From contig JAEZIJ010000019.1 of assembly GCA_023436715.1 (NCBI GenBank), forward strand, positions 1-6,819: DNA of 6,819 nucleotides, in the 5' to 3' direction. A model generated the notes under the pieces. It worked only from the letters and a program-made list of their open reading frames with translations, did no database searches and was not told the DNA's origin. A program made the translations under genes and the position numbers. Origin of the DNA: Acidobacteriota bacterium (lineage in GTDB: Bacteria; Acidobacteriota; Terriglobia; Bryobacterales; Bryobacteraceae). This document shows positions 6,774 to 6,819 of the stretch, piece by piece (positions within the stretch are counted from its first letter, which is position 1; the number at the start of each line of letters is the position of its first letter).

Positions 6774-6793
6774 ATCTAGTTACTTGACTAGAT
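6774..6793. promoter_or_regulatory. Inverted repeat, possible operator
   Basis: ATCTAGT (6774-6780), six-base spacer TACTTG, ACTAGAT (6787-6793): a perfect 7-bp inverted repeat 13 bases before the Shine-Dalgarno sequence at 6806. The same heptamer ACTAGAT occurs again at 6719-6725 in direct orientation. The symmetry suits a dimeric regulator binding upstream of the next gene; a small leader hairpin is the alternative. Confidence 0.35.
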
Positions 6794-6805
6794 GTACGGA
6801 CACAC

Positions 6806-6812
6806 AAAGGAG
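6806..6812 (+). promoter_or_regulatory. Shine-Dalgarno of a gene beyond the right edge
   Basis: AAAGGAG is a near-consensus ribosome binding site in an AT-richer stretch. The seven bases that follow (CCTCTCT) reach the window end, so a start codon at or just after 6820 would have ideal spacing. The gene itself cannot be seen. Confidence 0.6.
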
Positions 6813-6819
6813 CCTCTCT

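Larger units (their letters stand above)
6401..6819. other. Gene-poor intergenic region
   Basis: 419 bp without a convincing gene. The first 310 bp are GC-rich and contain two palindromes (6452-6485 and 6675-6704). A minus-strand frame between them shows a CxxC-x4-CxxC pattern, but it is too short and stop-bounded to call a gene. From about 6713 the composition turns AT-rich, as expected for a promoter region, ending in AAAGGAG at 6806-6812. Short open frames across the palindromes produce the peptide IRARLxPCP or GHGFSRAL, which is only the palindrome read through. Confidence 0.7.

Overview
The window looks like a piece of a GC-rich bacterial chromosome carrying mostly housekeeping genes. 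The organism is probably a soil-type Gram-negative. The gene order ileS-lspA-lgt, the style of the proteins and the palindromic extragenic repeats made me think of Acidobacteriota (Solibacter/Bryobacter-like). That is an inference from memory; no rRNA or marker gene here proves it.

Layout. (1) 60-494, plus strand: a small TadE-like pseudopilin, probably the last gene of a pilus cluster lying left of the window. (2) 4593 down to 479, minus strand: a tightly packed operon of ileS (isoleucyl-tRNA synthetase), lspA (signal peptidase II) and lgt (prolipoprotein diacylglyceryl transferase). The stop of ileS and start of lspA share one base (TAGTG), and the stop of lspA abuts the start of lgt (TAAATG). 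The end of lgt overlaps the end of the TadE-like gene by 16 bp, convergently. (3) 4594-4719: a short divergent promoter region. (4) 4720-6400, plus strand: coaD (phosphopantetheine adenylyltransferase), followed after 7 bp by a class I aminotransferase of the aspartate/prephenate type. (5) 6401-6819: 419 bp without a convincing gene. It holds two copies, in opposite orientation, of a GC-rich palindrome. An AT-rich stretch follows with three copies of a CTAG-containing heptamer and a strong Shine-Dalgarno sequence at the very end, so another plus-strand gene should start at or just after the right edge.

How the genes work together. Lgt and LspA are consecutive steps of lipoprotein maturation in the inner membrane: Lgt adds diacylglycerol to the lipobox cysteine, then LspA cuts off the signal peptide. 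Their coupling to ileS puts envelope biogenesis on the same transcript as a translation enzyme, an arrangement seen in several bacterial groups. CoaD makes dephospho-CoA, and the aminotransferase serves aspartate or aromatic amino acid metabolism. I found no defence, mobile or otherwise clearly novel system. The most interesting non-housekeeping signal is the right-hand intergenic region.
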